From NCBI GenBank assembly GCA_001579985.1, contig LRSR01010848.1:1-45876 (forward strand): DNA of 45,876 nt, written 5' to 3'. The notes under the pieces are model-generated. The model was not told the origin of the DNA, did not search any database, and saw only the letters and a program-made list of their open reading frames with translations. The stretch comes from Hypsibius dujardini. Lineage: Eukaryota > Tardigrada > Eutardigrada > Parachela > Hypsibiidae. Shown here piece after piece: positions 22,525 to 32,700 of this stretch (the first letter of the stretch is position 1; each line of letters opens with the position of its first letter). Position numbers and translations under genes: made by a program.

Positions 22525-22596
22525 AGTTGCAACTCTCACACTATTGTGCGGCAACAAAACTAGTACCACTGGTGCCGTTTGAGTTGCAACTCAGAC
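22525..22596. repeat. Two GTTGCAAC palindromes upstream of exon 22505-22209
   Basis: AGTTGCAACT at 22525-22534 and GTTTGAGTTGCAACTCAGAC at 22577-22596, in the stretch just 5' (minus strand) of the acceptor TTTCTCTAG at 22506. Confidence 0.7.
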
Positions 22597-23117
22597 TGCA
22601 ACAACGCAGCTGCAACAGATTCGGTAATCGATCAATCAACCAGATATTCCATCGCCAGCACGACGTTTAATCAATCAATCAATCAACTGTAAACAAAGAG
22701 AACAAACTGATTGGAAAACGCTTCTTCTGAGCGTCGTCGAACGCTTTCTGGGACGCCTCCAAATCCTTGGCGTCAGCCTCCTTCTCCTTCTCCTCCTTTT
22801 TCGCTTTGGCTGTCACCCTTTTCTTTTCCTTGTCCAGCAGCTTTTGGATGGCAGCCGGCAAGCCCTAGGACCTGGAGGCTTGATCCGAGATGTCGGTCGA
22901 GGCAGCAGTAGCAGCAAAAACAACAACAATCACAACAAAGCAGCCACAACAGTAGCAACAACCGAGATAAAAAAATGATGGGGGAGTATGGTGTGGGAAA
23001 CGGAGCGGGGCGCACATTTCGTCGGGGAATGGAAGAGAAAATTTCAAACAAACTGCTTGTGAAATGCAGTTGGTTTGGCTTGGGTCTTTCACACGCATGC
23101 GGCAGCATTGTTATGCA

Positions 23118-23448
23118 CGAGGGCGAAGTAACCCCTGGCTTACCTTTTTTGCCTCTCCCTGCCCCCCCCCAAATTTACTTAATTGTTTTTATTGATTTGT
23201 ATTTTATGGAGTTGCACCTGTTCCTCCCCTAATTTTTTTCTTTTTGTTGTTGTTTTTTGTTGTGTTTTTTTTAAGTTATTTTATTAATTTTTTATTTTAT
23301 TTGATAGAGTTAAAACTCAAACCGAGCTGCCCACAACGGGGGGTCAGACGATTTTCAGCGGGGGGCCAGACGATCTCAGCAGGGGGTCCACTTCAGACCC
23401 CCTTCAAGCCCCCTTGAGCTATTGTGTCCCAGATTCACATCCTCACTG
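23118..23448 (-). repeat. Right arm of the 11.6 kb-spaced inverted repeat
   Basis: Reverse complement of 11878-12215, ending with the outer edge CCTCACTG. It contains GAGTTAAAACTC at about 23307-23318. Confidence 0.85.
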
Positions 23449-23751
23449 CACTTCCCCAAACAGAAGAGGCACTTATTCACACCCCTTTTCGATCTGATAT
23501 CAAGCGAGCAATTCCTGATTTTGTCATTACAGGTATCACTGCTTTTGCAGGAAATCGGTGCTCTCGTCCAAACCCCCCGAACCAAAGTGCTTCACTAGTT
23601 CTCTTCTCTCTTCGCAAGTCAATCAAATCAGTCGGAATTTTTTAAGTTTTATTAGTAAAAGAGAAGTACATTCGAAAGTATCAGGAGTACTAGTATGAGG
23701 AAAACTATTAATAAATACTTAAGAACTCCCGTGTGAGAAAAAAAACAATAA

Positions 23752-24479
23752 CTAAACCGCGTCATCGCGGTAACTAAAGTTAGTTAAGGTCATCTCCACC
23801 GCCGGTGGCGGTGATGGATTAACTGCTTGCTGTTGGCGGCGACGATGCAACAGGTAGCCTGCTGCCAATAAACAGAAAAGGAGCACTCCCCCAGCAATTC
23901 CTCCACCTGCCTCGGCGGTTCGACCGTCCGTCCACTCGTCCAATTATTCGTTCTCCATCGAATTTGACGGCATCTCTAAGTCCTTGTCGGCGACATCCGG
24001 CAGACCATCATCCACAACCGCGTAATCGACGTAATCCATCACTGCCAATCAACTTATCAGTCTGTCAACCTAGTGAAAAATACCTTCCACAATCAAATAT
24101 CAATCAACCTTTCACTTAATCTAGTAATTAACCTCTACAGTCAAAACATCAATCAACCGTACGTACCAACAGTGAGTATGGGATTGGTGGTGATGGTTGT
24201 TGTCGCCGTCGTTGTAGACGGCAATGATTCCCGTCGGATGGGGAAACCCGTACTTGTAGTTTTCGGTGGGCGGGTTGTAGCAAACGGGGTGGGGGGATGC
24301 AAAACAGGCGCTGGCAGGCGCCGTGGAGTGTTGGTGCTAGTTGTTGTTGCACGGCGAGGGTGAGCCGGTCGGACAAAAGTCCGTCGATTGGTGGATTGGG
24401 GATGTCGCGTGCTTGTACCGAAGGATAAAAGCCGGCCAGTAGTTGGCGGGAGTGTCGTGGTGGGCGAAGTGGTGAGCAT
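23752..24479 (-). pseudogene. Thr/Pro-rich type I membrane protein with one in-frame stop
   Basis: Exon 24479-24167 encodes a mucin-like ectodomain rich in Thr, Pro and Ser (STTTATTTITTNPILTVG). A 125 bp intron (24166-24042, GTACGT...CAG) leads to exon 24041-23752: MDYVDYAVVDDGLPDV, then a TAA stop at 23946-23944, then GGIAGGVLLFCLLAAGYLLH (transmembrane), RRRQQQ (stop-transfer) and a tail ending SYRDDAV. The frame is continuous apart from the stop. No signal peptide exon was found upstream. It may be a surface glycoprotein, with family unknown. Confidence 0.5.
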
Positions 24480-24679
24480 GGTGGATGTCGCTTTACAATC
24501 AATACAACAATCAAACTAAAGGCTACATACTTTATATAAGCAAAATTCAGCTGACCGATGAATCAACCAAACACACCTTCAAGACAGCCTGTCACGGCCT
24601 ACGCAAGTATTCCGGAACAAACCAAATTCAAATTTTTGGAGAAATCCGCGTAGACAAAAGACAAAAAAGCATCCTTTAG

Positions 24680-25345
24680 GGTTGCGAAATCTACCACCTC
24701 AAAATATTTTTTATTAGCCAGCACCTAAAAACTAAAACTAAGAAAAAGCCTGTTTACATTCCATTGTGCCACCCACCTGTCAGATCTTTTCGTCCGATTG
24801 CTCGACGAGCGACTGCGAAAGGAACTTTTTTCGGAAAAAGAATCTCCTCTACGCAAATGCATTTTGTGATGCATAGGTGAAAAAAAGGAAGGAGGAGGAG
24901 AAAAAAAGTTCGCCATTTCCGGTCGACTAACACAACTGATCGTTTTACAACAGGGCTGAAACTTCGCCTAATTAAAAAACTCGATATTTAGGCTCGGCCC
25001 CTTTTAGATTGAACTCAATCAATCAATCAGTTAACGAAATAAAATAAACAAAACCTCCCTTCGTTTCAATACGGCTAAGTATTTTGTCATTGTTTTACCC
25101 ATTCTCCCTCCTCTTTTTGTTGTTTTGATCAATCTAGTCCAGCTTATGATGTCATGTTGTTACTGTTATTGCCAAACAATTTTTCCAAATACTTTTGTTT
25201 ACGGTAAACACTATCAAAGATTACGATAGTAAAAAAAAACAAGCACTAGAACAGTTGCAAAAATAATCTGCTTAACTTTCTTACACTAAATATTTATTTT
25301 TGAATTGATATATAGTATTCATTTTCGTAATAGGCTTTGCAATAG
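24680..25345. other. Low-information DNA between the membrane protein gene and the Polinton
   Basis: AT-rich, with short A/T runs and no recognisable frame. It may be the decayed left part of the Polinton. Confidence 0.35.
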
Positions 25346-26406
25346 CTAAATTGGTATTTTCCAAGAGGCCTTTTTAGCCCTCAAGATCACCGTTTGCAAA
25401 GTCGAGGTTATACCCGCAGAAAGGATACCGTCAACTTTACATGCAATGTAGGCTAAATCGAAATTTTTAAAATTGAATGGTGTTTTGTAAGCTAACCGTT
25501 ATACGATGAACTGGTTACGAGGCCTACAATACATGTTTTCAGCATTTGACCAAAAGTGACGTTACTCCAGACCGTATTTTGATTTTGAGCAAAAAATGTC
25601 AATTGACGCATAGCAACTCGTTCAAAGTGGTACTTGCAAGTGTCATGGAGCAATTTTTTTGATACTTTATTAGCGAAAACGAGACTTGGTAAAAACGTCC
25701 GTAGCGACAACCGTAGATTGCGCAATGCAATTTTTGGCATACCTGCAGTCGTGTCTGCACAAAAAGATAATTCTGTTCGAGTCCGGTTAATCTTGACTTA
25801 CATTTCTACACCAGCCAAAAAGTTTTTTTTTGCTGAAACAGGTCACAATGTAATTTACTCGATAATTGTACTGGATTGCCGAATTTCGTAAAAAGGTTTC
25901 GTCTCTCGAGCGCACCCTTATTTTTTATGACCAGAACAATAGCTTGATATACTTTTACACCGTAATCTTCATCCAGATTATTGTCCAAACAAAATACAGC
26001 CAAACCCAATTGACTAGCTTGAGCCTTTACATCCCAAAAGGTTTTCTAAATAAGCACGCATAAAATAACTTTTACTAGTGTCGGTATTACAGCGGCCATT
26101 AAGTTCGACAATATTCGACAAGGATATGTGAAAAGTTATTTGTGGGTGCCCATGTGTGCATTTGATCATCGAATGGAGGCCATCTGCCTGTGTAATTACT
26201 AAATCAACTTTGAATCTAACGTCAGACAAACTCACATTCTCCAGAGTAGCAGCCGGAAAAATAAATAAAAAATCGTTTGTACAGTCATTGATTGCCTGAG
26301 CTGGGGGGAGTTCAATATCATAAGTTCCTTGCCTCATTAATGGTGTTGGTGCAAAGCTAAAAAAATTACTTTCAATTAAAATTGTTTTTTTCGGATGATT
26401 TACCAA
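25346..26406 (-). pseudogene. Polinton major capsid protein (hexon-like double jelly-roll)
   Basis: From ATG at 26406 the frame gives an N-terminal jelly-roll start (SFAPTPLMRQGTYDIELPP) and the YLENLL segment. Other frames continue with NKGALERRNLF and LSSKLHCDLFQQ (about 25930-25810), then KYHFERVAMRQLTFFA and a VGLVTSSSYNG segment (25740-25492), and after another shift a PFNFKNFDLAYIACKVDG segment. The order matches the capsid family annotated in animals as 'F54H12.2-like'. At least three frame changes make it a pseudogene. The identification rests on remembered family motifs. Confidence 0.8.
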
Positions 26407-26589
26407 TGAGCATAACCATTTTCAAAAACTATCCAGTGATTCACGTGACAAATATCGAACAATGCGCTTCTTTTTCACTGCTCCCTTCTTTTTCACGACC
26501 GTTTTTTTCTTTCCTATTTGTTTTTGGTCTTTTGCTTCTCTATATCGAAGTCTGCTTAACCATCTCGGTTAACTGATTGACTGCATTAT

Positions 26590-27085
26590 CGATTGCTGAA
26601 TTTACTGCGCTAATTGCGAAATAGTTTGCATGTGGATGAGCTTGACTGAGTAATTCTAAAATGAGGGGAGCGACCTTTGGAAAGAGTTCTTTTGCAAAAT
26701 CAACAAGTCGATCTTAAAACGAACGAGACATGGGCCCCCTCTATATCGTACGATACCCACTCCATTTTGCTCCGCGAATATGCGAGTAGAGACTGTCATC
26801 CTCGACTAGCGGATTTGCCAGATAAAGTTATCGTTGAAAAAATAGGAGCTAAATGCGTCACCTAGTACAGAATATTCGCACAAATTCTTTCTTGTCATTC
26901 CCAACCCCGTATCCAACACGTCCTTTTATATCAATTTTTGGAGTCGGTAAAATGATTTCAGCAAGTTTGACATCCCAAGAACCTTGTAGATAAATCTCAT
27001 TAAGTAATAAAGTAATGTACTTATTACGAGTATTATCGGGAAACTGGGCTAAGGATGCTGTACAAGGGAATGTTATATAACTCAT
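26590..27085 (-). pseudogene. Polinton penton-like minor capsid protein, fragment
   Basis: Starts MSYITFPCTASLAQFPDNTR, followed by YITLLLNEIYLQGSWDVKLA and EIILP. This is the N-terminal pattern ('LPS..S...FP.N....F...L...I.L.G.WEV.L.EI') of the penton-like protein encoded beside the Polinton capsid gene. The frame breaks at about 26858. A trailing helical stretch (RLVDFAKELFPKVAPLILEL) at about 26720-26590 may be its end or a separate small capsid protein. Confidence 0.65.
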
Positions 27086-27159
27086 TATAAATCGTTTTTA
27101 CTTTCCCATGAATCGTGCGTAAAACCAAACCCCGCCCACCTAACTAAATATTCTTATTT

Positions 27160-27680
27160 CTCGTTATTTTTCTTTTTCCTTATTATTCGATCAATTTGTT
27201 TTTCACTACAAATGAGTTTTACACATGGCAATTCTTGTTCACAAAACAATCCGTTAGTATCGACATCGCTTGTGTCCTAAATCCTGTAAGCAAATACGTT
27301 TTTACTTTCAATGACTTCTGATATAATACGAACTATATCGCCCACATTAAATTTGTTTGCCGTATGTCTAATTTTTTGTTTGACTAGCAATTTTTTTTGA
27401 ATAACTCGGCATTGTGCTAGTCCTATCCGAGCAGGTGCAAAACTTATAGATGAAAGAATTGAATTATTGTACGAGTCAACTATTTTTTGAAAAGCATCAA
27501 TATATATTCTCTTTTTCTTGATTCATATACAACCATAAACAAGTTTTAGTTGTGCGATTAAATCGTTCGACGACTGCACATTTTATGTCATTATTTATGG
27601 TCATTAAAATAATTTTTTAAAAACTTTTTAATTGTAGCATTGTTGAATTCGAGTATAAGCCCATTGACTTTAAAAAAAGA
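27160..27680 (-). pseudogene. Polinton integrase, C-terminal half, decayed
   Basis: Pieces in different frames: NNATIKKFLKNYFNDHK; the catalytic Glu segment CAVVERFNRTTKTCLWLYMN; DAFQKIVDSYNNS with a following SFAPARIG; a basic KLLVKQKIRHTANKFNVGDI segment; and a tail with CEQELPCVKL. The catalytic Asp part was not found. It differs clearly from the integrase at 18270-19122, so two integrase lineages are present. Confidence 0.72.
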
Positions 27681-27784
27681 TTTGACTTGTTATCGCTTTA
27701 TGTTATGTTTTTCAGCCTCTTTGTATAAACGAATATACAATGTACAATACATTACAAAATACATACAAAATGGATTACACACGA

Positions 27785-28375
27785 ATCGATATCTGACCAA
27801 ATTTGACTGTTGTCGGAAATTATTTTGAATTTTGGTATGCAACTCGATAAACAGACAACCGTAGGGTTCTTTAATAACCGCGGAATACGCCTCAATTAAA
27901 TGTTTCATTCCTAGCGGAATGAAACGGCCTAGAAGTTGTATTTGGTTGACATCACGGCTGCTCTTTAATAAAAAAATATTTTGAGAGTTTAATACAATAT
28001 CTCTCATACTTTTCCCTTGTCGAAAAAGATTTTGTACGAAAAAAAGACGGAAATATTCTTATGGTGAATAAACTTTGTAAATAATTTGGAAGAATTATTA
28101 TTGTTTAAAATTTATTCCATTACATCGTCCAGAATGAAGAGATTTTTTACCCTCGAATCAAAGAAATTTTCATCCAAGACTTTATCAAGATTAGCAGTAA
28201 ATTCAATGCCTGTGTAGTTAATAAAAATTTCCTGGTACGTATCCTATGCATAGACAATTTTTTCGGAGGATTTTTCAAAAACATTTTTGGTGTTTCTAAA
28301 ATTGTAAAAATTACCGTACTTTTACCACTTTTACTTGGTCCACTTATAAGTGCTCCAAATGGACACTTTAGTTTA
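27785..28375 (-). pseudogene. Polinton genome-packaging ATPase (FtsK/HerA type)
   Basis: Walker A GPSKSGKST follows CPFGALIS. Walker B NLFILDDVM lies near 28135. Then come LFTKFIHHKNISVFF and, in frame 28007-27690, LLKSSRDVNQIQLLGRF and IKEPYGCLFIEL. This is the full motif order of the A32-like ATPase of Polintons. Stops (near 28250, 28120 and 28020) and a frameshift disable it. It normally packages DNA into capsids. Confidence 0.8.
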
Positions 28376-28390
28376 ATATTTGCTCAAATT

Positions 28391-28899
28391 TTATTCATCT
28401 AAAAGTTTTATTAGACGTTTTTCTGCTGTTGCAATATCTTCCAAGTTTTTGGCACCAAGAAGCATACATTTACGGCTCCGGAATATATTAATAGTGACGT
28501 TTAAATCCTCTAGATGATACGAAATTGCTGGAAAAAGCTCTGGTTCGTATAAGAGGCCAGTACGTTTAGAAAGTCTATTAGGTAAACTTTCGAATGATGA
28601 ATATAACGAGCGACAATGTTACAAATTTTAATTTTTTCATTACGTGGGTAACTTATATCACGTAATAATTTTGCATATGAAATATAAAATTGATATTATT
28701 TCGGTAAGGAAAGTTCGCCTAAATTGATTACGCTACCGTTAGGAAAAATCTGGCACATATCAGAATAATGTTGTTTTAGTGTGAGTGCGGGAAATTTGCA
28801 TGGGAAACCGAATACTATTGTCAAGTAAGCATTCTCAGTTTTTTCCAAGTCAAACCGAAAAAGATATTTTACCGACGCGACCATGTTGACAATTTCCAT
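28391..28899 (-). pseudogene. TATA-binding-protein-like gene beside the Polinton ATPase
   Basis: ATG at 28899. Repeat 1 reads MEIVNMVASVKYLFRFDLEK, FPALTLKQH and QIFPNGSVINLG. An in-frame TAA near 28694 follows. A linker with KLLRDISYPRNEKIKICNIV leads into repeat 2, with YEPELFPAISYHLEDL, NVTINIFRSRKCMLLGAK and IATAEKRLIKLLDE up to the stop at 28391. The two-fold repeat, the YEPELFP box and the 'INIF..GK..LLGAK' strand pair are the signature of the TBP saddle. One stop and one frame change (about 28590) make it a pseudogene. Its stop is within about 20 bp of the ATPase frame. It is too divergent and intronless to look like a copy of the host TBP. Confidence 0.78.
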
Positions 28900-29784
28900 T
28901 TTGGGTGCTAGCAGTCAAATACTAACTACCTAAATTCTCCTCCGACCGTTTACGTGGGGCGTGTAACACCATGCCTCATCAATCGACACGATGAACTAGC
29001 CTGCTGTTAGTTTTAGCTTCATGCAAAGTTTCCCAGAAAGCGTCACGGGAGGCCAGCAGAATTGCTTTCCATATACTACTGTTACTGTTTGTAAAGTCAC
29101 AATAGCTTTGATTATTATATTCTTCTGTTTGGAAAGAAGAAAATTGTTTATTCTGAAATGGCCTGTTCGTTTAGAAAAACAGGGGGTTTTTGCTTTGTTT
29201 TTGGAGGCCTCGCCATCAAACCATCCTGCCGTACAAACATTGACAGGCATTCGGTATTGCCGCAAGTCTTCAGACGGTAGCCTTCCGGAATTAGGTTTTT
29301 TCTCGGTGCACGCGGTCATGCAAAACGTTCACCAGTTTGGCGAACGTGTACCAGGGCATGCGGATAATTCTTACACAAGCGTGATGTCCATGTGTAGAGT
29401 TACCTTAGTTGCGCATCATTTGTCCCTCACTTTTCTCGCACTTGCGGTTTTGGCCCTCTGTAGCGGAATGTATGGAATGGAAGCACTAAGAAAGCCAATT
29501 TTTCAGGATTTACTTATAAACCTCCTTGCAAAGACGCAAAAACAGCGGCCCAACCGAAAAATTGCTACAAAAGACAAAGAAACAGCTGCCGGAACGCATG
29601 ACTTCCACATCGTAAAGCCTTATCGACCGGATTAAACCGGACTAAACCGGATTTCTATTAGTAAAATCTGACATCTTAAAAAAAAGGATGATGACATTCA
29701 CGCGCAAATATTCCACCAAGCAAATCAAATATTTCAGGGAGACTCGGCGCGACGGGAGCCTCACACACATCGACGATTGTTTCT
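28900..29784. other. Spacer from the Polinton to IARS1 copy B
   Basis: 28900-29357 shows no gene. 29358-29784 is the 3' flank of duplicated block B. It contains a short AACCGGACT/AACCGGATT repeat absent from copy A (about 29628-29650). Confidence 0.5.
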
Positions 29785-29789
29785 TTATT
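29784..29789 (-). promoter_or_regulatory. AATAAA overlapping the IARS1 copy B stop codon
   Basis: Same GAATAAAG context as copy A. Stop TAA is at 29787-29785. Confidence 0.6.
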
Positions 29790-32700
29790 CACCCAACAGA
29801 AGGGATTTCAATCGATTGTCCACGTAGGTTGGCCCGGCAACGATGCTCAGATGGAGATTGGCTTCCTTCAGGCTCTGCACCTCTCCCACCAGAACGTCCG
29901 CACCGGCCGGCAGTGGGTACGCAGCAAAGGGCTTCTTAATGGCATTCCCCACGTAGTCGATAAACTTCTGCACCACCACGCTCAATTCCGAGTCGGCCGG
30001 AGTGACCTCAAAGAACACCTTGATGTCATCGGTTGGGACGAGGCCAGCCTTCTTCCGCAGCCGCTGAACACGGTTGCACACCTCCCTGGCAGTGCCTTCG
30101 TCTAGGAGAGCCTGATTCTGGGATACGTTTAGCAGCACCAACACCTACAAGGTACAAACAGAATCGTATTAAGATATAACGGCGCATCTTAGCGTGCGCT
30201 ACAGGGTGCGGACACTGGCAGCGACCAACGTACGTCATTATCCGACGCAGCCTCGTATTCGCCGGCACTGTCGCCGGATGCGGGGCTGGCGAAAGTGTAG
30301 ATCAACTTCAAATCAGTGCCTTCGAGGCGCGTGCCGTTCAGGTCAAGGAAGCCTTCTTCCTGGTACTTCCGCAGCGCATCGTCAGACAGATTCTGAAAGA
30401 ATATTGCTAATGCTCAATTAGGCTTAATAACAGGAAAACTAACAGAACAAAGGTTGAAATGCAGCTAGACACAAAAGGAAGGTAAATCATAATATAATCA
30501 TACAACTTGCTAGGCAAATGCCAGGCAACAAGTAGACAAGCAGCAGGCAGGCAGGCAGAAAGTAAAACAGACAGACAAACAAACAGGCAGACAAACAGAC
30601 AGACAAACAAACAGACAGGCAGACAAACAGTTAGACATATATTGAATTACCTTGATAGCCTCACAGATGATCTTGTACGTTCCCTTGAGCCTCACACCCA
30701 GGGTCTTGTGGTCCGGCTCAGCCCGCACACGCACACCGTACTTCTCTTTATCCGTCGTCGTCATCATAGTCTGCACATTCAGTTCTTCCTGCACGTAGAA
30801 TTCTAGCGAGCGGATGTCCTCCAGGAATGACTCATCCCGGTGGATGATGACAACTTCAGCCAACGGAGACTACAAATAAACTTCCATCAACACAACACAA
30901 AAGTGATTACACACGTAGCAAAAACCTTGCGCTGACCGAATTAAGCACTTTAACTCGGGGCTGTGTACAACAGCAACGAAGGAGTGTAATGGCTTAACTC
31001 GGTTAGCGCAAGGTTTTGCCACATGTGTACACGTCAAAAGTCAAGACCAACTGTGTGTGCATGTGTGCAGTAACACATTAATATTTCTGATATCGAACCT
31101 TGATTGGCAGAGTCCGGCGCTCCCGAGCCTGTCGACCAAGCTCCACCACTGTTTGCATTCTCGCCACCGCCCGTTCAATGTTGACGTCAACCAGATCGAA
31201 CCTAGAACAAGCAAACCGTTACTTCAAATGTGTTTAAACGATTCTGCCGTCTTTTAGTGGCGTAAAACCTTCTAAAACCTTCTTTTAGTGGCATACCGAG
31301 GATCCGGGAACATCAGGTAATGAACACTTTGATCAGCCCTCGGTTCCGTTGAATCAGACTTGTTGATATCCTTCAAGTTCTGATACAGCAGCTCCGCCAA
31401 GAAGGGCGTGAAAGGTGCCTTCACAAAAGCAAATTAACACTTGTAATCTAGACACGTTAGATACTGCTGATCGCTTGGAATATCGAAACAGTTCAAAAGA
31501 ATAGACCTACCATCATGCGGACCATCGAGAAAAGGACCGTGAAGAGTGTTTCCAGAGCCTTTCGGCAGTCTTCAATTCCTCCACTGCCTCGCAGGCGTTT
31601 CCGATTGGATCGCACGTACCAGTTCGTGAGGAGATCAACGAACTTGATCAAGCGGGGAACGACGGTGTAGAGTCGATAAGCTGTAATGGAAAACGGCAGA
31701 TAAACTATTTGGCCATACAGTCAAAGTCCTGAGATTCGAACGGTCACGTGAGTTTATTTCTATCGAACCGTTTGCTCGAAGCCGGCCGTTGCTAGCTTGG
31801 AGTTTGAGACAGTAAAGTAGAAACGACACTGTGACGTCGTTCAAATCTCAGGAATACACTGTACGAATATATACACACCTAGCAAAAATCTTTCGCTCAC
31901 CGAATTAAGCACCTTAACTCGACGTCTGAGTACAACAGCCACGCAACGAGGGTAATGGCTTAACTCGGTTAGCGCAAGGTATTTGCCACATTTGTACAAC
32001 AGCCAAGTTGACTACAAAGTATTACCTTGCATTTCGTCCTTCACAAACTGCAGCAAGGATTGTGTGAAGGACAAGATCCACCGGTCCATGATGTTGTCCG
32101 TGGGCAGCTGTGTCTTTTCGCTGAAGATGAATTGTGTACTGTTCTCCTACACAAAAGCACCAACTGATAAGTAAAGCAATTTCCGGAGATATAATTTGCC
32201 AGTTAGTACGACACACCTTCTCAAAAAGCTCCTTCTGCTGCGCAAAAAACCGGTATGCGTTGTACCAAGGCAGGAAAACATCCTTCAAGACGTCCCGCAC
32301 ACCGGCTTCCTTAAAGCGCAGATTCTCCGCTCGAACCACCGGCGAATTTATGAGGTACAACCTGTAACCGCAAGACATTTTAGCCGTCGGACAGACAGAC
32401 ATCGAATTACCCTGATAGCCTCACAGATACTCTTATACAATGCACGGACAATACAATGCACAGTAGCACAATTCATCCGTTACCTACCGCAGGGCATCGG
32501 CGCCGTACTTGTCCACGACTTCCATTGGGTCCGGGTAGTTCTTCTTCCTCTTAGCCATCTTTTGACCATCACTGCAAAGGAAGCCGAACATGAGAAGAGC
32601 TCTAACTTACCCATCCATATTGCAGCCTTTAGTACTACTTACTCTGCCAAGACGAGACCGTTGACGATGACGTTCTTCGACGGCGGTTTGTTGAAGAGCG

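Larger units (their letters stand above)
20922..22865 (-). pseudogene. Multi-exon gene for an acidic-tailed protein, function unknown
   Basis: Exons mapped by splice sites: a charged coiled-coil-like exon near 22865-22715 (KEEKEKEADAKDLEASQKAF), 22505-22209, 22143-21913, 21857-21460, 21401-21324, 21266-20922 (stop). Introns are 65, 55, 58 and 57 bp. Segments include FDGNHRLHYIDTHPEAGMG, VYVKLTEIDNLALAEDENRR and MFKYIWSTGEGKDDAERY, a basic stretch KKRTKREASS, and an acidic C-terminus (DEELSEEEEEENIDDNAE). A one-base shift near 22405 and another within exon 21857-21460 (398 nt, not a multiple of three) indicate decay. A basic stretch plus an acidic tail suggests a nuclear protein. No family is recognised. 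Confidence 0.5.
25346..28899 (-). mobile_element. Decayed Polinton/Maverick element (virus-derived transposon)
   Basis: Minus-strand order: TBP-like gene, packaging ATPase, integrase C-terminal part, penton-like protein, hexon-like major capsid protein. Every gene carries stops or frameshifts. Protein-primed DNA polymerase B, maturation protease and terminal inverted repeats were not found. The block ends near the left edge of duplicated block copy B (29358). Confidence 0.82.

Noticed and set aside
22773-23108. Minus-strand frame with CCDCCCFCCYCC-type sequence
   Set aside because: Low-complexity CAG/CAA repeat translated in a shadow frame.
11878-23448. The inverted arms as terminal repeats of a complete Polinton
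   Set aside because: There is no matching target duplication, the interior holds only an integrase fragment, and the main Polinton block lies outside the arms.
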